Positions 7,678 to 16,216 of a DNA stretch of 45,248 bases are shown here, one piece after another. The DNA is from Legionella fairfieldensis ATCC 49588 (lineage in GTDB: Bacteria; Pseudomonadota; Gammaproteobacteria; Legionellales; Legionellaceae). Positions within the stretch are counted from its first letter, which is position 1. Every line of letters starts with the position of its first letter. The position numbers were made by a program, and so were the translations under genes. The DNA lies in the NCBI RefSeq assembly GCF_000621525.1, contig NZ_KK211299.1, positions 113,423 through 158,670 on the forward strand, read 5' to 3'. Under the pieces are notes generated by a model. The model saw only the letters and a program-made list of their open reading frames with translations, was not told the DNA's origin and made no database searches.

Positions 7678-8865
7678 ATGTCCATGAAAAATATTGACGT
7701 AATTATTATTGGCGCAGGTGCGGCAGGCTTAATGTGTGCCATAGAAGCTGGCAAACGTGGACGCCGTGTGCTGGTGATTGATCACGCTAATAAAGCGGGT
7801 AAAAAAATTTTAATGTCTGGTGGCGGGCGTTGTAATTTTACTAATTATTACATCGAGCCACACCATTACTTATCTAAAAATCCTCATTTCTGTAAATCTG
7901 CTCTTAAACGCTACACTTCCTGGGATTTCATTACTTTGGTAAAGAAATATCGTATTCCTTTTCATGAAAAATCGCATGGTCAGCTGTTCTGTACGAATAA
8001 GGCATCTGATATTGTCGCTATGCTTTTGGCTTGTTGTGAGGAAGCAAATGTTAATTTGCGTTTAACAACAGTTATTAAACAGGTGATCAGCAATGATAAG
8101 AATTTCACCGTACTTTTAGCCACAGGCGAAAAGTTGGTCGCCCAATCGTTAGTTGTTGCTACTGGTGGTTTGTCGATTCCGACAATGGGTGCTTCTCCTT
8201 ATGGTTATCAATTGGCAGCCCAGTTTGGTTTGCCTGTTTTGCCAACCCGAGCCGGTTTGGTTCCTTTTACCTTGCAACCAGCAGATAAAGAGCGTCTGGG
8301 TACTTTATCCGGTATCTCCTTACCGTGTCAGGTTTATTGTAATGGCCAGGATTTTCTTTTGGACATGTTATTCACTCATCGGGGGATGAGCGGGCCAGCG
8401 ATGTTGCAGATTTCTTCTTACTGGCAAGCCGGTGATACGTTAACGATGGATCTGGACCCAAATAATGAATGGGCGTTGGATTTAGCTCGTCGCAAGCGTT
8501 TAACACCTCAAAGTCGTTTAAAGCACTGTCTGGAAGAGTTCCTACCGAAGCGTGTGGTTACTGCTTTAGTCAGCGAATCCCTTCTTGAGTCCGAATTGCA
8601 GGGTTTATCGGATAAAGTACTGGAGAAATTAGGCCGGGATTTTAAGCAATGGCGTATCAAACCTAATGGTACAGAAGGTTATCGTACGGCAGAAGTTACT
8701 TTAGGAGGCGTAGATACCGAGGTTCTTTCTTCTCAGACAATGGCAGTTAAATCTATTCCTGGACTTTATTTCATTGGAGAGGTTTTAGATGTCACGGGTT
8801 GGCTTGGCGGTTACAATTTTCAATGGGCGTGGTCTTCTGGCTGGGCCGCTGGGCAAGTAGTATAA
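7678..8865 (+). CDS. HI0933/YhiN (BaiN)-family FAD-dependent flavoprotein
   Basis: This 395-aa protein has an N-terminal Rossmann dinucleotide-binding motif (IIIGAGAAGLMCAIEAGKRG, about residues 10-29) and the family signature GKKILMSGGGRCNFTN. The C-terminal FAD motif reads GEVLDVTGWLGGYNFQWAW. These features and the length fit the HI0933/YhiN/BaiN family of NAD(P)/FAD-dependent oxidoreductases. The physiological substrate is unsettled for most members, so none is given. An AAGGGGAG ribosome site precedes the ATG at 7678. It is cytoplasmic by sequence and appears to be a single-gene unit. Confidence 0.9.
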   Translation: MSMKNIDVIIIGAGAAGLMCAIEAGKRGRRVLVIDHANKAGKKILMSGGGRCNFTNYYIEPHHYLSKNPHFCKSALKRYTSWDFITLVKKYRIPFHEKSHGQLFCTNKASDIVAMLLACCEEANVNLRLTTVIKQVISNDKNFTVLLATGEKLVAQSLVVATGGLSIPTMGASPYGYQLAAQFGLPVLPTRAGLVPFTLQPADKERLGTLSGISLPCQVYCNGQDFLLDMLFTHRGMSGPAMLQISSYWQAGDTLTMDLDPNNEWALDLARRKRLTPQSRLKHCLEEFLPKRVVTALVSESLLESELQGLSDKVLEKLGRDFKQWRIKPNGTEGYRTAEVTLGGVDTEVLSSQTMAVKSIPGLYFIGEVLDVTGWLGGYNFQWAWSSGWAAGQVV

Positions 8866-8962
8866 ATGCCGGGTAACAAAGCTACCGATTCGATTTCTGG
8901 TCTTGCACATCACTGTAACATGCTCTAATGTAGGTAAATTTATCTACCAGGAATCGTGGATT

Positions 8963-9901
8963 ATGTTGAGACCTTTTTTCTCATTAATTTTTATTTTAAT
9001 AGCACTCGCAGGTTGCACTCGTACTCCACCTACCGTCATTTCTGAGGCCAGGCGAATTACACAAAATCGCCAGGTAGGTTCTTTTAATCAAATTGTGGTT
9101 GAAGGGACGATGAATGTAAGTTTGCATACAGGCTATAAGCAACCCCGAGTGATTCTGCACGGCGATGTACGTGATTTGCAACAGGTAATTACGGAAGTCA
9201 GGGACAATGGCAGTCTTTTTGTTCATGCAGGGAAAGGTTATCCTCGTTATGGTAATTTATCGGTGGATATTCGTAGCCGTTATCTTAATTCATTTACTTT
9301 TACCGGTAGTGGCACAATAAAGGGAGCACGGTTACAGTCAGGAGCGTTAGAGCTTTCTATTGATAATCCGGGGCAGACTACTTTAGGAGGCTCACTTGTT
9401 TTGCGTAAACTGCAAGTAAGTGGAGGTGGTAACGTACATATAACCGGGATCACTAGTCAATACTTACAACTTTCTATTTCCGATCGAACAAAAGTGCAAC
9501 TGGTGGGAGTAATGAATTTATCCAAACTGAACCTTGCCGGTGATGGGTTATTAAGTATGTATTGGGTAAAATCCAATTCGTTAACTGTCTGTGGTAAAGG
9601 TCGGGCCTTTATGCAGCTTGCTGGTATTGTTGATAAACTGGATGTTGAGTTATGGGACAATTCCCATTTTTATGGGCGCTATTTACGAGCAAAGAGGGCT
9701 TTTGTAAAAACCTATGATCGATCAATCGCTGAGATTTCAGCCGTAAAACATCAGCATACTCTGGCAACGGATGCGAGCGATATCTATTTTTACAAAATTC
9801 CCGATACAAAAGCTGACTTTATGGCTTATGAAGGCTCTGTATTGGATATGCGAGAGTGGGATCGGTATGCAATGCGGGATTATGATCGTTATAATAAATA
9901 A
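8963..9901 (+). CDS. Lipoprotein with GIN/DUF2807 adhesin-head-like beta domain
   Basis: The 312-aa product begins with a lipoprotein signal peptide: MLRP, a hydrophobic core, and lipobox LAGC with the lipidated Cys at residue 18. The next residues do not include Asp at +2, so outer-membrane sorting is likely. The remainder is a beta-strand-rich repeat with the GIN-domain pattern (FNQIVVEGTMNVSLHTG, LSVDIRSRYLNSFTFTGSGT), the fold of DUF2807 proteins. ATG 8963 has AGGAA upstream and places the signal peptide at the terminus; an in-frame ATG at 8903 adds a non-hydrophobic 20-residue extension and is rejected. Function is unknown; surface or envelope association is inferred from the lipobox. 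Confidence 0.8.
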   Translation: MLRPFFSLIFILIALAGCTRTPPTVISEARRITQNRQVGSFNQIVVEGTMNVSLHTGYKQPRVILHGDVRDLQQVITEVRDNGSLFVHAGKGYPRYGNLSVDIRSRYLNSFTFTGSGTIKGARLQSGALELSIDNPGQTTLGGSLVLRKLQVSGGGNVHITGITSQYLQLSISDRTKVQLVGVMNLSKLNLAGDGLLSMYWVKSNSLTVCGKGRAFMQLAGIVDKLDVELWDNSHFYGRYLRAKRAFVKTYDRSIAEISAVKHQHTLATDASDIYFYKIPDTKADFMAYEGSVLDMREWDRYAMRDYDRYNK

Positions 9902-9910
9902 AGTCAGCTT

Positions 9911-10001
9911 ATGGCGATCAACTGTTCCCGCAATCGCGTTATCTTAAGAAAAATACCTACGTTCCACGGCTTGTCCGTGGAATCCGGTAAGTTAACACCA
10001 T
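9911..10001. repeat. Degenerate copy of the 3384-3512 repeat element
   Basis: The core at about 9958-9986 repeats CTACGTTCCACGGCTTGTCC and the GTGGAATCC that follows, identical to one arm of the first element. The ends ATGGCGATCAACT (9911) and AAGTTAACACCAT (ending 10001) resemble the terminal repeats with substitutions. Only one core arm is present and no flanking duplication is evident, so this is an internally deleted, older copy. Confidence 0.55.
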
Positions 10002-10119
10002 GAAGTGTTCATATAGGTAATTAAGGAGCATTTAACGCCAATATCGGGAAGCCCTTCATCAAATCAATCAAGTGCAGGATTTTGTTCAAAGGCGCTTTTA
10101 AGGCTTTTCCCGTTCGGCT

Positions 10120-10902
10120 TTATTTGGTTTGTTGGACACACTCTGCTATTTGATCTATATCACCATCCAAAGGAATGACATGCGCCGAATTAGCAAGCCA
10201 GTGGATATTGACCTTATTATTATCTGCAAAGCGATCGGCCACTCGCCATGAGGAAACCACTTTATCGTGGCAGCCAAGAAAAAGATCGGCAGGACAATCG
10301 GGTTGGTAAAATTGAAATTGTTGTACAAAGGTAAGCATTTCAATAATCGTTGAAATCGGTAATTGCCGGTAAGCAATTTCACAATGTTGGGAAGTAAATA
10401 AATCACCAGCATAACTGCGGATTTGTCTGAAGCCGAGCCAATGAAGGGATTTAGCGAGTTTCAATGTATTTTTTAACTCAAGACGCAAATCAAGCGCGGG
10501 TGCTAACAAATAAAGATGATGAAGATTAAAACGCGTACTTAAATGGCAGGCTAATAAACCACCAAGAGACAATCCCATCACGTCAACCTGATCAAATTGA
10601 TCGGTTAATGTTTTACAGATTTGTTCGATTTGTAAAAGCCAATCGCTTGCCTTTACACACGCGAAGTCATTCAACCTGGTGCCATGGCCCGAAAGAGTTG
10701 GCCCTACGATTGTGTCATAATTGGAAAAAGTGGGCAAAAGATAGCGAAAAACGGCAGGTGTTGAGGAAAAACCATGTAAAAGGAGTAATGCCCTATGCTT
10801 TTTTCTGTTAATTAATCGATTGATAGGCGCTATGAGAGATATATCATCCAGCGTGGAAAGATGGACGCCCTTTCGTATACAACGAAAATCATCTATATTC
10901 AT
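10120..10902 (-). CDS. Alpha/beta hydrolase, carboxylesterase/monoacylglycerol-lipase-like
   Basis: This 260-aa cytoplasmic alpha/beta hydrolase has an oxyanion-hole region LLLHGFSSTP (40-49), nucleophile elbow GLSLGG with Ser112, acid Asp213 (FLGCHDKVV) and base His241 (NSAHVIPLD). The GHGT motif (72-75) and overall length match the Est30-type carboxylesterase group. Such enzymes cleave short- or medium-chain esters, but the substrate cannot be assigned. ATG at 10902 is the first codon of the frame and a plausible start. It stands alone on the minus strand, convergent with the lipoprotein gene, with the degraded repeat copy between them. Confidence 0.87.
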   Translation of the reverse strand: MNIDDFRCIRKGVHLSTLDDISLIAPINRLINRKKHRALLLLHGFSSTPAVFRYLLPTFSNYDTIVGPTLSGHGTRLNDFACVKASDWLLQIEQICKTLTDQFDQVDVMGLSLGGLLACHLSTRFNLHHLYLLAPALDLRLELKNTLKLAKSLHWLGFRQIRSYAGDLFTSQHCEIAYRQLPISTIIEMLTFVQQFQFYQPDCPADLFLGCHDKVVSSWRVADRFADNNKVNIHWLANSAHVIPLDGDIDQIAECVQQTK

Positions 10903-11101
10903 TCAAATCCTTTTTGGCTAAAAATTGCAAAAAAAATGTAAAAAAGACAAAGTACGCAGCTTTAGGCTGGTAATTTTAGTATGATATAAAGGATAAAAAC
11001 AAATAACTATTTCATTTTTATGGAAATAAAATTGAACTATTTAATAGTCTAATTGTACTATATTTAAGATAATAAGGTGTTTTAATGCATAGGTGATTCT
11101 C

Positions 11102-12139
11102 ATGGCTGCAAACGATGATAATAATGCTATAAATAGTAATACAAAAAGTACTGCCCCTGCCCCAGGGCAAACTACTACTGGCGCGAACACCACTCCCATT
11201 GCCCAACCTGCTCAGGTTGCACCAAATCCTGCTGGCCCGGATAATAACACGGAAGCCCCAAATCAGGACGCGCCCAAGGACAAAAAAGGCAATAAAAAGC
11301 CTGCGGGTAAACCCACCAATCAACCTCGACCTGCAAATAATAAACCATCCGACAGACCTAAGGAAGATGAAAAGGATGAAGCCCCTGAATTAAAAATGAT
11401 GAAGCAAATTTTCAATGCTATTCAGGCGTTCCGACAGGAGTTAATAACCAACCCTATTGGAAGAGTAGCGGGCCGTGTTTGGGATAAAACCGGAGGTCGG
11501 GCGTGGAGTGAGTTCAAAGAAGGGGTGGAACAAGGGGTAAAAGATTTGGGCAAGTCTATAAAAGATGCGTTTCAAGATAAAAAAAGAGATGTTCCCACCG
11601 ATACTGATGATGCGCCTGATGCTACCCAACAACAAAATGCTTCCATCCCATCGAATATTTCACAGCAAAAAAGTACTTTAGCGGCCTCGAATGCTACGCA
11701 GCAAAGTTCAAAGGGTGTGCAACCCGATTCTTCGGCAACGTCCGCTAATGATACGCCCCAACTAAATACGCCAAGGGCATCTGATAATACGCAACAGCAG
11801 AATATTAAAACGGATACTGAAGTGCAACAGGAAAGTATTGTTGTGCAAGACTCTGATGATGCGCAAACTAATCAGAAAGAAGCGGATAAAGCGTTGCAGA
11901 CTGACGCTACCGCTATACAAGCAGCGATGGATAAGAATGATGCTCAACCTGCACCTGCACCAGTTGTCAGCATGGAACCGCCTTCAAACACTCCAACCCC
12001 TTCCTCATCGGGGCAAAATTTAATAGCTGCGAACGATGCAGAAGCGTATGATGCTCAGGTCTCTGCTCTGGGGAAAGACGTTTCTCCTCCTTCTTATACC
12101 GAAAATAGCCCCAATCCCCAAAATACCAAGCCACAATAG
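11102..12139 (+). CDS. Disordered Pro/Asn/Gln/Ala-rich protein, unknown function
   Basis: I do not recognise this 345-aa protein. It has no signal peptide. Residues 1-95 are a low-complexity Asn/Pro/Thr/Lys stretch and residues 165-345 are Gln/Ser/Asp/Ala-rich. One short island at about 100-165 looks folded and helical (LKMMKQIFNAIQAFRQEL and the following WDKTGGRAWSEFKEGVEQG). ATG 11102 is preferred over GTG 11093 because AGGTG lies six bases before it. Base composition is higher in C and G than in the adjoining spacers. Monocistronic, with a hairpin immediately after the stop. Possible roles (structural, secreted, effector) are guesses. Confidence 0.75.
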   Translation: MAANDDNNAINSNTKSTAPAPGQTTTGANTTPIAQPAQVAPNPAGPDNNTEAPNQDAPKDKKGNKKPAGKPTNQPRPANNKPSDRPKEDEKDEAPELKMMKQIFNAIQAFRQELITNPIGRVAGRVWDKTGGRAWSEFKEGVEQGVKDLGKSIKDAFQDKKRDVPTDTDDAPDATQQQNASIPSNISQQKSTLAASNATQQSSKGVQPDSSATSANDTPQLNTPRASDNTQQQNIKTDTEVQQESIVVQDSDDAQTNQKEADKALQTDATAIQAAMDKNDAQPAPAPVVSMEPPSNTPTPSSSGQNLIAANDAEAYDAQVSALGKDVSPPSYTENSPNPQNTKPQ

Positions 12140-12174
12140 TAAACTGCTTTACCCGTATCGGTTAAGCAGTTTAC
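12139..12174 (+). terminator. Hairpin directly after the disordered-protein gene
   Basis: GTAAACTGCTT (12139-12149) pairs perfectly with AAGCAGTTTAC (12164-12174), with a further ACC/GGT pairing inside the loop. It overlaps the stop codon. There is no T-run after it, so intrinsic termination is uncertain. Confidence 0.5.
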
Positions 12175-12291
12175 GCAGATGAATCGGGTTTAACGAGGGC
12201 GTGCCGTCAACCTGTTTGTCGAAGCGAAAATTTGAGCAAATTAGCTCTATTTATAACCGATAAACAGATTGAGGACACTCTCCAAGTCAGA

Positions 12292-13308
12292 CTAGCCTTC
12301 TAATAATTTGTGAGGAAGGCTTTCAAGACGCCCTGCTTGAGTCACAATGACATAGTCCAATTTACGTTGTAATTCACTAATCGTGTCGGCACCTGCATAA
12401 GTTAAACCGGAGCGTAAGCCACCAACAATATCGGCAATAATTGCTTCTTGGTTATCGCGGTAAGGTACTTCAGTGGCAACCCCTTCTGCTGTTTTCCATT
12501 CATGCATTTGTCCTAAGAATTCTTCCTGGGCTTCTCGAGAAGCCATGCCTCGGTAACGCTTGATTTGTTTACCGTCATTTTTAACAATGACTTCACCCGG
12601 TGTAGGCTCGGTACCGGCCAGCATACCGCCAATCATGACAAAATCAGCGCCAAAGGCGAGTGCTTTAACTATATCCCCTGATGTACGAATACCTCCATCA
12701 GCAACAATGGAGCGATCACAACGTGCGCAATCCTCAATACAAGTCAGCATGGGAATACCAAAACCGGTTTTGATACGAGTACTGCAAACAGAACCTCCGC
12801 CAATCCCTGCTTTAATAATATCTGCCCCACAGGAGGCGAGATAGTCTGCCCCTGCATAAGTGGCTACATTGCCTGCCATAATACAACGGCTGCTACCAAG
12901 GAGCTGTCTTAAGCTTTTTAACGTCTTGCCAACATATTTGGCATGAGCATGCGCTACGTCAACGCAAAAAAAATCAGCACCGGCATCGCGCAATGCTTCT
13001 GCGCGCTGCAATTCAGCGTCGGTACACCCCACAGAAACAAAAACAAGTCCTGTACAACGTTTAAACTCCTTAATATTGTCTTCAATACTGAGAAAACGAT
13101 GTAATGCGCCAATGGCTCCTTTGCTGTGCATAAAATTAGCCATCTTACTCTCGGTAATGGTATCCATATTGGAACTGATCACGGGGAGTTGCAAGCTCAG
13201 TTTGGCTAGTCTATCAGTCATACCGATATTGACCACCCGTCTTGATTCATGATGATTGTAAGCAGGAATTAACAGGACATCATCAAAAGTGATGGCTTGA
13301 TTGTTCAT
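12292..13308 (-). CDS. guaC: GMP reductase (IMPDH/GMPR family)
   Basis: This 338-aa TIM-barrel enzyme has the IMPDH/GMPR signature. TFDDVLLIPAYN (8-19) is at the N-terminus, catalytic Cys175 lies in GIGGGSVCSTR, followed by the GGIRTSGDIVKALAFGAD phosphate-binding segment and YRGMASREAQ flap. It lacks the two CBS domains that IMP dehydrogenase carries between strands, and its length fits GMP reductase, which converts GMP to IMP with NADPH for purine salvage. The GGGS before the catalytic Cys, instead of the usual GPGS, is slightly unusual. CBS-less IMPDH is the alternative. The gene is monocistronic on the minus strand. Confidence 0.85.
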   Translation of the reverse strand: MNNQAITFDDVLLIPAYNHHESRRVVNIGMTDRLAKLSLQLPVISSNMDTITESKMANFMHSKGAIGALHRFLSIEDNIKEFKRCTGLVFVSVGCTDAELQRAEALRDAGADFFCVDVAHAHAKYVGKTLKSLRQLLGSSRCIMAGNVATYAGADYLASCGADIIKAGIGGGSVCSTRIKTGFGIPMLTCIEDCARCDRSIVADGGIRTSGDIVKALAFGADFVMIGGMLAGTEPTPGEVIVKNDGKQIKRYRGMASREAQEEFLGQMHEWKTAEGVATEVPYRDNQEAIIADIVGGLRSGLTYAGADTISELQRKLDYVIVTQAGRLESLPHKLLEG

Positions 13309-13512
13309 GGTTATCCTCTTTAAAAAAGCGAAAAAAGCGCCGTTATTGAACAGGCATTATACAGTTTTTAAGTAAAACATCCAGGCTGGACTTTGGCCTT
13401 TTTTGACAGCTCGCAATGACAGTTTAGCCCATTTTATAAAAAGGCAAAGTCTGGATCCGGTATGTTTTGAGCGTACGAAGAAGAGTATGACGGGCTGTTC
13501 TTCTTTTCAATG

Positions 13513-14916
13513 TTATAAATGTTCAGCGGCATAGTACGCCAGTCTTGAACGTTCTCCCCGAGTTAATGTCATATGAGCGCTGTGTTGCCAGTGTTTAAAT
13601 CGATCGACGGCAAAGGTCAAACCTGAGGTGGTTTCCGTCAGGTAAGGTGTATCAATCTGTTTAATATCACCAAGGCATATAATTTTGCTGCCAGGACCAG
13701 CACGAGTGACCAGCGTTTTGATCTGTTTGGCAGTTAAATTTTGCGCTTCATCAATAATGATAAAACGATTTAAAAAAGTTCGGCCCCGCATAAAATTCAG
13801 AGAACGAATTTTGATCTTGTTTTGCAAGAGATCCTGTGTCGCACTTTTACCAAAATTACCTCCTTCCTGTGAGCTGTGAAGGACTTCCAGATTATCCATT
13901 AAAGCGCCCATCCACGGTGTCATTTTCTCTTCTTCGGTACCTGGTAAAAAACCAATGTCTTCTCCCACTGGAATAGTGACACGGGTCATTAGAATTTCGT
14001 TATAACGGTTTTGATCCAGTACTTGTGTTAACCCGGCCGCAATCGTCAACAGGGTTTTACCGGTGCCCGCAGATCCTTGTAAGGTAACGAAATCAATATC
14101 AGGATCAAGGAGAAGATTTAAAGCAAAATTCTGCTCGCGATTACGGGCGTTAATGCCCCACACCGTATGCTTGGATTGGCTAAAATCACGAGCGAGTTGT
14201 ACAACGGCGCTTGTATTGGTAATTTCTTTTACGATAGCCTGAAATAGATTGTCATGGGTACTAAGACAATCGTTATAATTCCATTGCGCGATGGATGGTC
14301 CACTAATACGGTAAAACGTTTTGCCGCTTTCCTGCCAGGCTTCGATATCTTTGGCATGTTGATCCCAGAAATCATTTTCAAGCAGGTGCAAACCGCTGTG
14401 CAAGAGGTTAACATCATCGAGTACTTTGTCGTTGTAATAATCTTCAGCAGGAATACCGAGAATACCTGCTTTAATACGCAGATTAATATCTTTGGAAATA
14501 ATGATAACCTGACAGTCAGGTTTTTTTTTCTGTAGACCAAGCGCAGTAGCAAGAAGCGTATTATCTACTTTATGACCCGGCAAAGAGGTTGGATGCAATT
14601 GTTCGAATTCATCCGTTTGAAAAAACAAGCGCCCGCTGCTTTTAGCTTTTCCCGGTGTTGCAAAACTTGGAATATGCAAGCCCTCAACGACTTCCTGATG
14701 GCTGGCATTACTCATTAGCTCTACCAGCATCCGGTTGGTTTGCCTTACGTTTCGCGCTACTTCAGAGATCCCCGTTTTATGGCTGTCCAGCTCTTCCAGG
14801 ACGACCATGGGCAAGTAGATGTCATGCTCTTCGAAACGGTAAATAGCCGTTGGATCATGCATGAGAATATTCGTATCCAGTACGAATAATTTTTTTACCA
14901 TTTTTTCTTTATCCAT
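13513..14916 (-). CDS. PIN-PhoH fusion protein (PhoH2/YlaK type)
   Basis: This 467-aa protein has an N-terminal PIN nuclease-type domain (FVLDTNILMHDP with Asp14, then acidic EELD at 41-44 and VDNTLLATA) and a C-terminal PhoH ATPase domain. The ATPase has Walker A GSAGTGKT (281-288) and Walker B FIIIDEAQN (about 385-393). The combination is the PhoH2 family, shown in other bacteria to be an RNA helicase/ribonuclease; here that is inferred. The PIN acidic residues look intact. It is transcribed on the minus strand just downstream of bcp (51-bp gap), so the two may share a transcript. Confidence 0.9.
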   Translation of the reverse strand: MDKEKMVKKLFVLDTNILMHDPTAIYRFEEHDIYLPMVVLEELDSHKTGISEVARNVRQTNRMLVELMSNASHQEVVEGLHIPSFATPGKAKSSGRLFFQTDEFEQLHPTSLPGHKVDNTLLATALGLQKKKPDCQVIIISKDINLRIKAGILGIPAEDYYNDKVLDDVNLLHSGLHLLENDFWDQHAKDIEAWQESGKTFYRISGPSIAQWNYNDCLSTHDNLFQAIVKEITNTSAVVQLARDFSQSKHTVWGINARNREQNFALNLLLDPDIDFVTLQGSAGTGKTLLTIAAGLTQVLDQNRYNEILMTRVTIPVGEDIGFLPGTEEEKMTPWMGALMDNLEVLHSSQEGGNFGKSATQDLLQNKIKIRSLNFMRGRTFLNRFIIIDEAQNLTAKQIKTLVTRAGPGSKIICLGDIKQIDTPYLTETTSGLTFAVDRFKHWQHSAHMTLTRGERSRLAYYAAEHL

Positions 14917-14967
14917 GCTTCATCCTATCCACTAAAATATTCATTGTGCTGAGGGCTTCCTATACAG

Positions 14968-15441
14968 TCAAGCGCTTTGGTTTTGTATTTCTTTTAGAAC
15001 GTCTAAAACTTCTGCCACATGGCCTTTAACAGAGACCTTTCGCCATTCTCGTCGCAACACTCCTTCGGGGTCAAGAATAAAAGTACTGCGTTCTATACCG
15101 CGAACCTGCTTTCCATACATGGATTTCATTTTTATCACGTCAAAAAGCTGACAGAGCGATTCTTCCTGATCACTAATCAGTTCGAAGGGGAATTGCTGTT
15201 TGCATTTGAAATTTTCATGAGACGTTATACTATCGCGTGAAACTCCTAATACGTCGGCATTCAGTGCTTTTATCTTCGCATAGGCATCGCGAAAATCCTG
15301 GCCTTCAGTTGTACAACCGGGTGTTGCGTCTTTAGGATAAAAATACAATATTAACCATTTACCTTGATAATCACTTAATCTGGCTTCAATGCCGTTTGTA
15401 GCGTTGAATGGCAAGGAAGTAATTTTATCGCCCGGCTTCAT
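14968..15441 (-). CDS. bcp: Thiol peroxidase Bcp (atypical peroxiredoxin)
   Basis: This 157-aa peroxiredoxin of the Bcp/PrxQ subfamily reduces hydroperoxides in the cytoplasm. The peroxidatic Cys43 lies in FYPKDATPGCTTEGQDF. The resolving Cys that PrxQ enzymes often carry five residues later is replaced by Gln48, so it probably works as a 1-Cys enzyme or uses another Cys such as the one in ESLCQLF. The gene is divergent from smpB and upstream of the PhoH-like gene. The start ATG is preceded by AAGGAG. Confidence 0.93.
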   Translation of the reverse strand: MKPGDKITSLPFNATNGIEARLSDYQGKWLILYFYPKDATPGCTTEGQDFRDAYAKIKALNADVLGVSRDSITSHENFKCKQQFPFELISDQEESLCQLFDVIKMKSMYGKQVRGIERSTFILDPEGVLRREWRKVSVKGHVAEVLDVLKEIQNQSA

Positions 15442-15560
15442 GAGAAACTCCTTCGGTTGAATCAGTAGATCCTAATGCAAAGAAGGTGCGATTAAAAGCG
15501 TATTTTTTTGCTGGGCGTATATCAAAACTTGAGTATTTCACGAAGACTTGCTATTACGTG

Positions 15561-15566
15561 TATAAT
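15561..15566 (+). promoter_or_regulatory. Candidate -10 element for smpB
   Basis: A perfect TATAAT sits 37 bp before the smpB start, preceded by a TG. No good -35 is present at 16-18 bp, so recognition would depend on the -10 region. Suggestive only. Confidence 0.35.
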
Positions 15567-15603
15567 TTTCTTTATTCAATGTTGTAGATTAATCAGGTGT
15601 CCT

Positions 15604-16071
15604 ATGACCGTCAAACAAAGTGCTACGATTGCTCTTAATAAAAAAGCACATTTTGATTATTTTATTGAAAGTGACTATGAAGCCGGCCTGGTTCTTGAAG
15701 GTTGGGAAGTGAAAAGTCTTCGTGCAGGCAAAATAAATCTTTCGGATGCACACGTTATTATAAAATATGGCGAAGCGTTTTTGTTAGGTGCACAGATTCA
15801 GCCTCTACCCACCGCCGCCGCCCATCTTTTTCCCGATGCCAATCGCACCCGTAAACTATTACTTACTCGCCGCGAACTTAATCAGTTAATTGGCAGTGTT
15901 GAACGGCAGGGCTATACCTTGGTGCCGTTATCACTTTACTGGAAGCATAATCGGGTTAAGATGAAATTAGCTTTAGCGAAGGGTAAAAAAACACATGATA
16001 AGCGCGACACTATTAAAGATAGAGATTGGCAGCGCGATCGTGAGCGGTTAATGAAAAAGCATCATAAATAA
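15604..16071 (+). CDS. smpB: SsrA-binding protein SmpB
   Basis: This 155-aa protein escorts tmRNA to stalled ribosomes in trans-translation. The core is intact: N-terminal [10 protein letters not shown], the signature [26 protein letters not shown], and a basic C-terminal tail ([20 protein letters not shown]) that enters the mRNA channel. ATG 15604 with AGGTG upstream gives the normal family length; the longer frame from 15508 would add a 32-residue Cys/Ile-rich segment not found in SmpB and overlapping the promoter region. The tmRNA gene itself is not in this window. Confidence 0.96.
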   Translation: MTVKQSATIALNKKAHFDYFIESDYEAGLVLEGWEVKSLRAGKINLSDAHVIIKYGEAFLLGAQIQPLPTAAAHLFPDANRTRKLLLTRRELNQLIGSVERQGYTLVPLSLYWKHNRVKMKLALAKGKKTHDKRDTIKDRDWQRDRERLMKKHHK

Positions 16072-16216
16072 CAAGCGTTGCTGGTTTTAATTCTCTGTAT
16101 TTCTATGAAACTTAGTCTTTACAAAATCTCTGTGGCATAATTTGCCAATTTTACGAAAGTATCATCTGTGTTCTACACTGTGAATACAGCTGATAAGGAA
16201 ATGGCGAGGAGTCAAT

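Noticed and set aside
15508-15603. 32-residue N-terminal extension of SmpB
   Set aside because: The extension is not part of SmpB, has no ribosome site and covers the promoter-like region; ATG 15604 gives the normal length.
16072-16216. glmS ribozyme in the glmS leader
   Set aside because: The leader is short and I cannot find the conserved core; the ribozyme is a Gram-positive feature.
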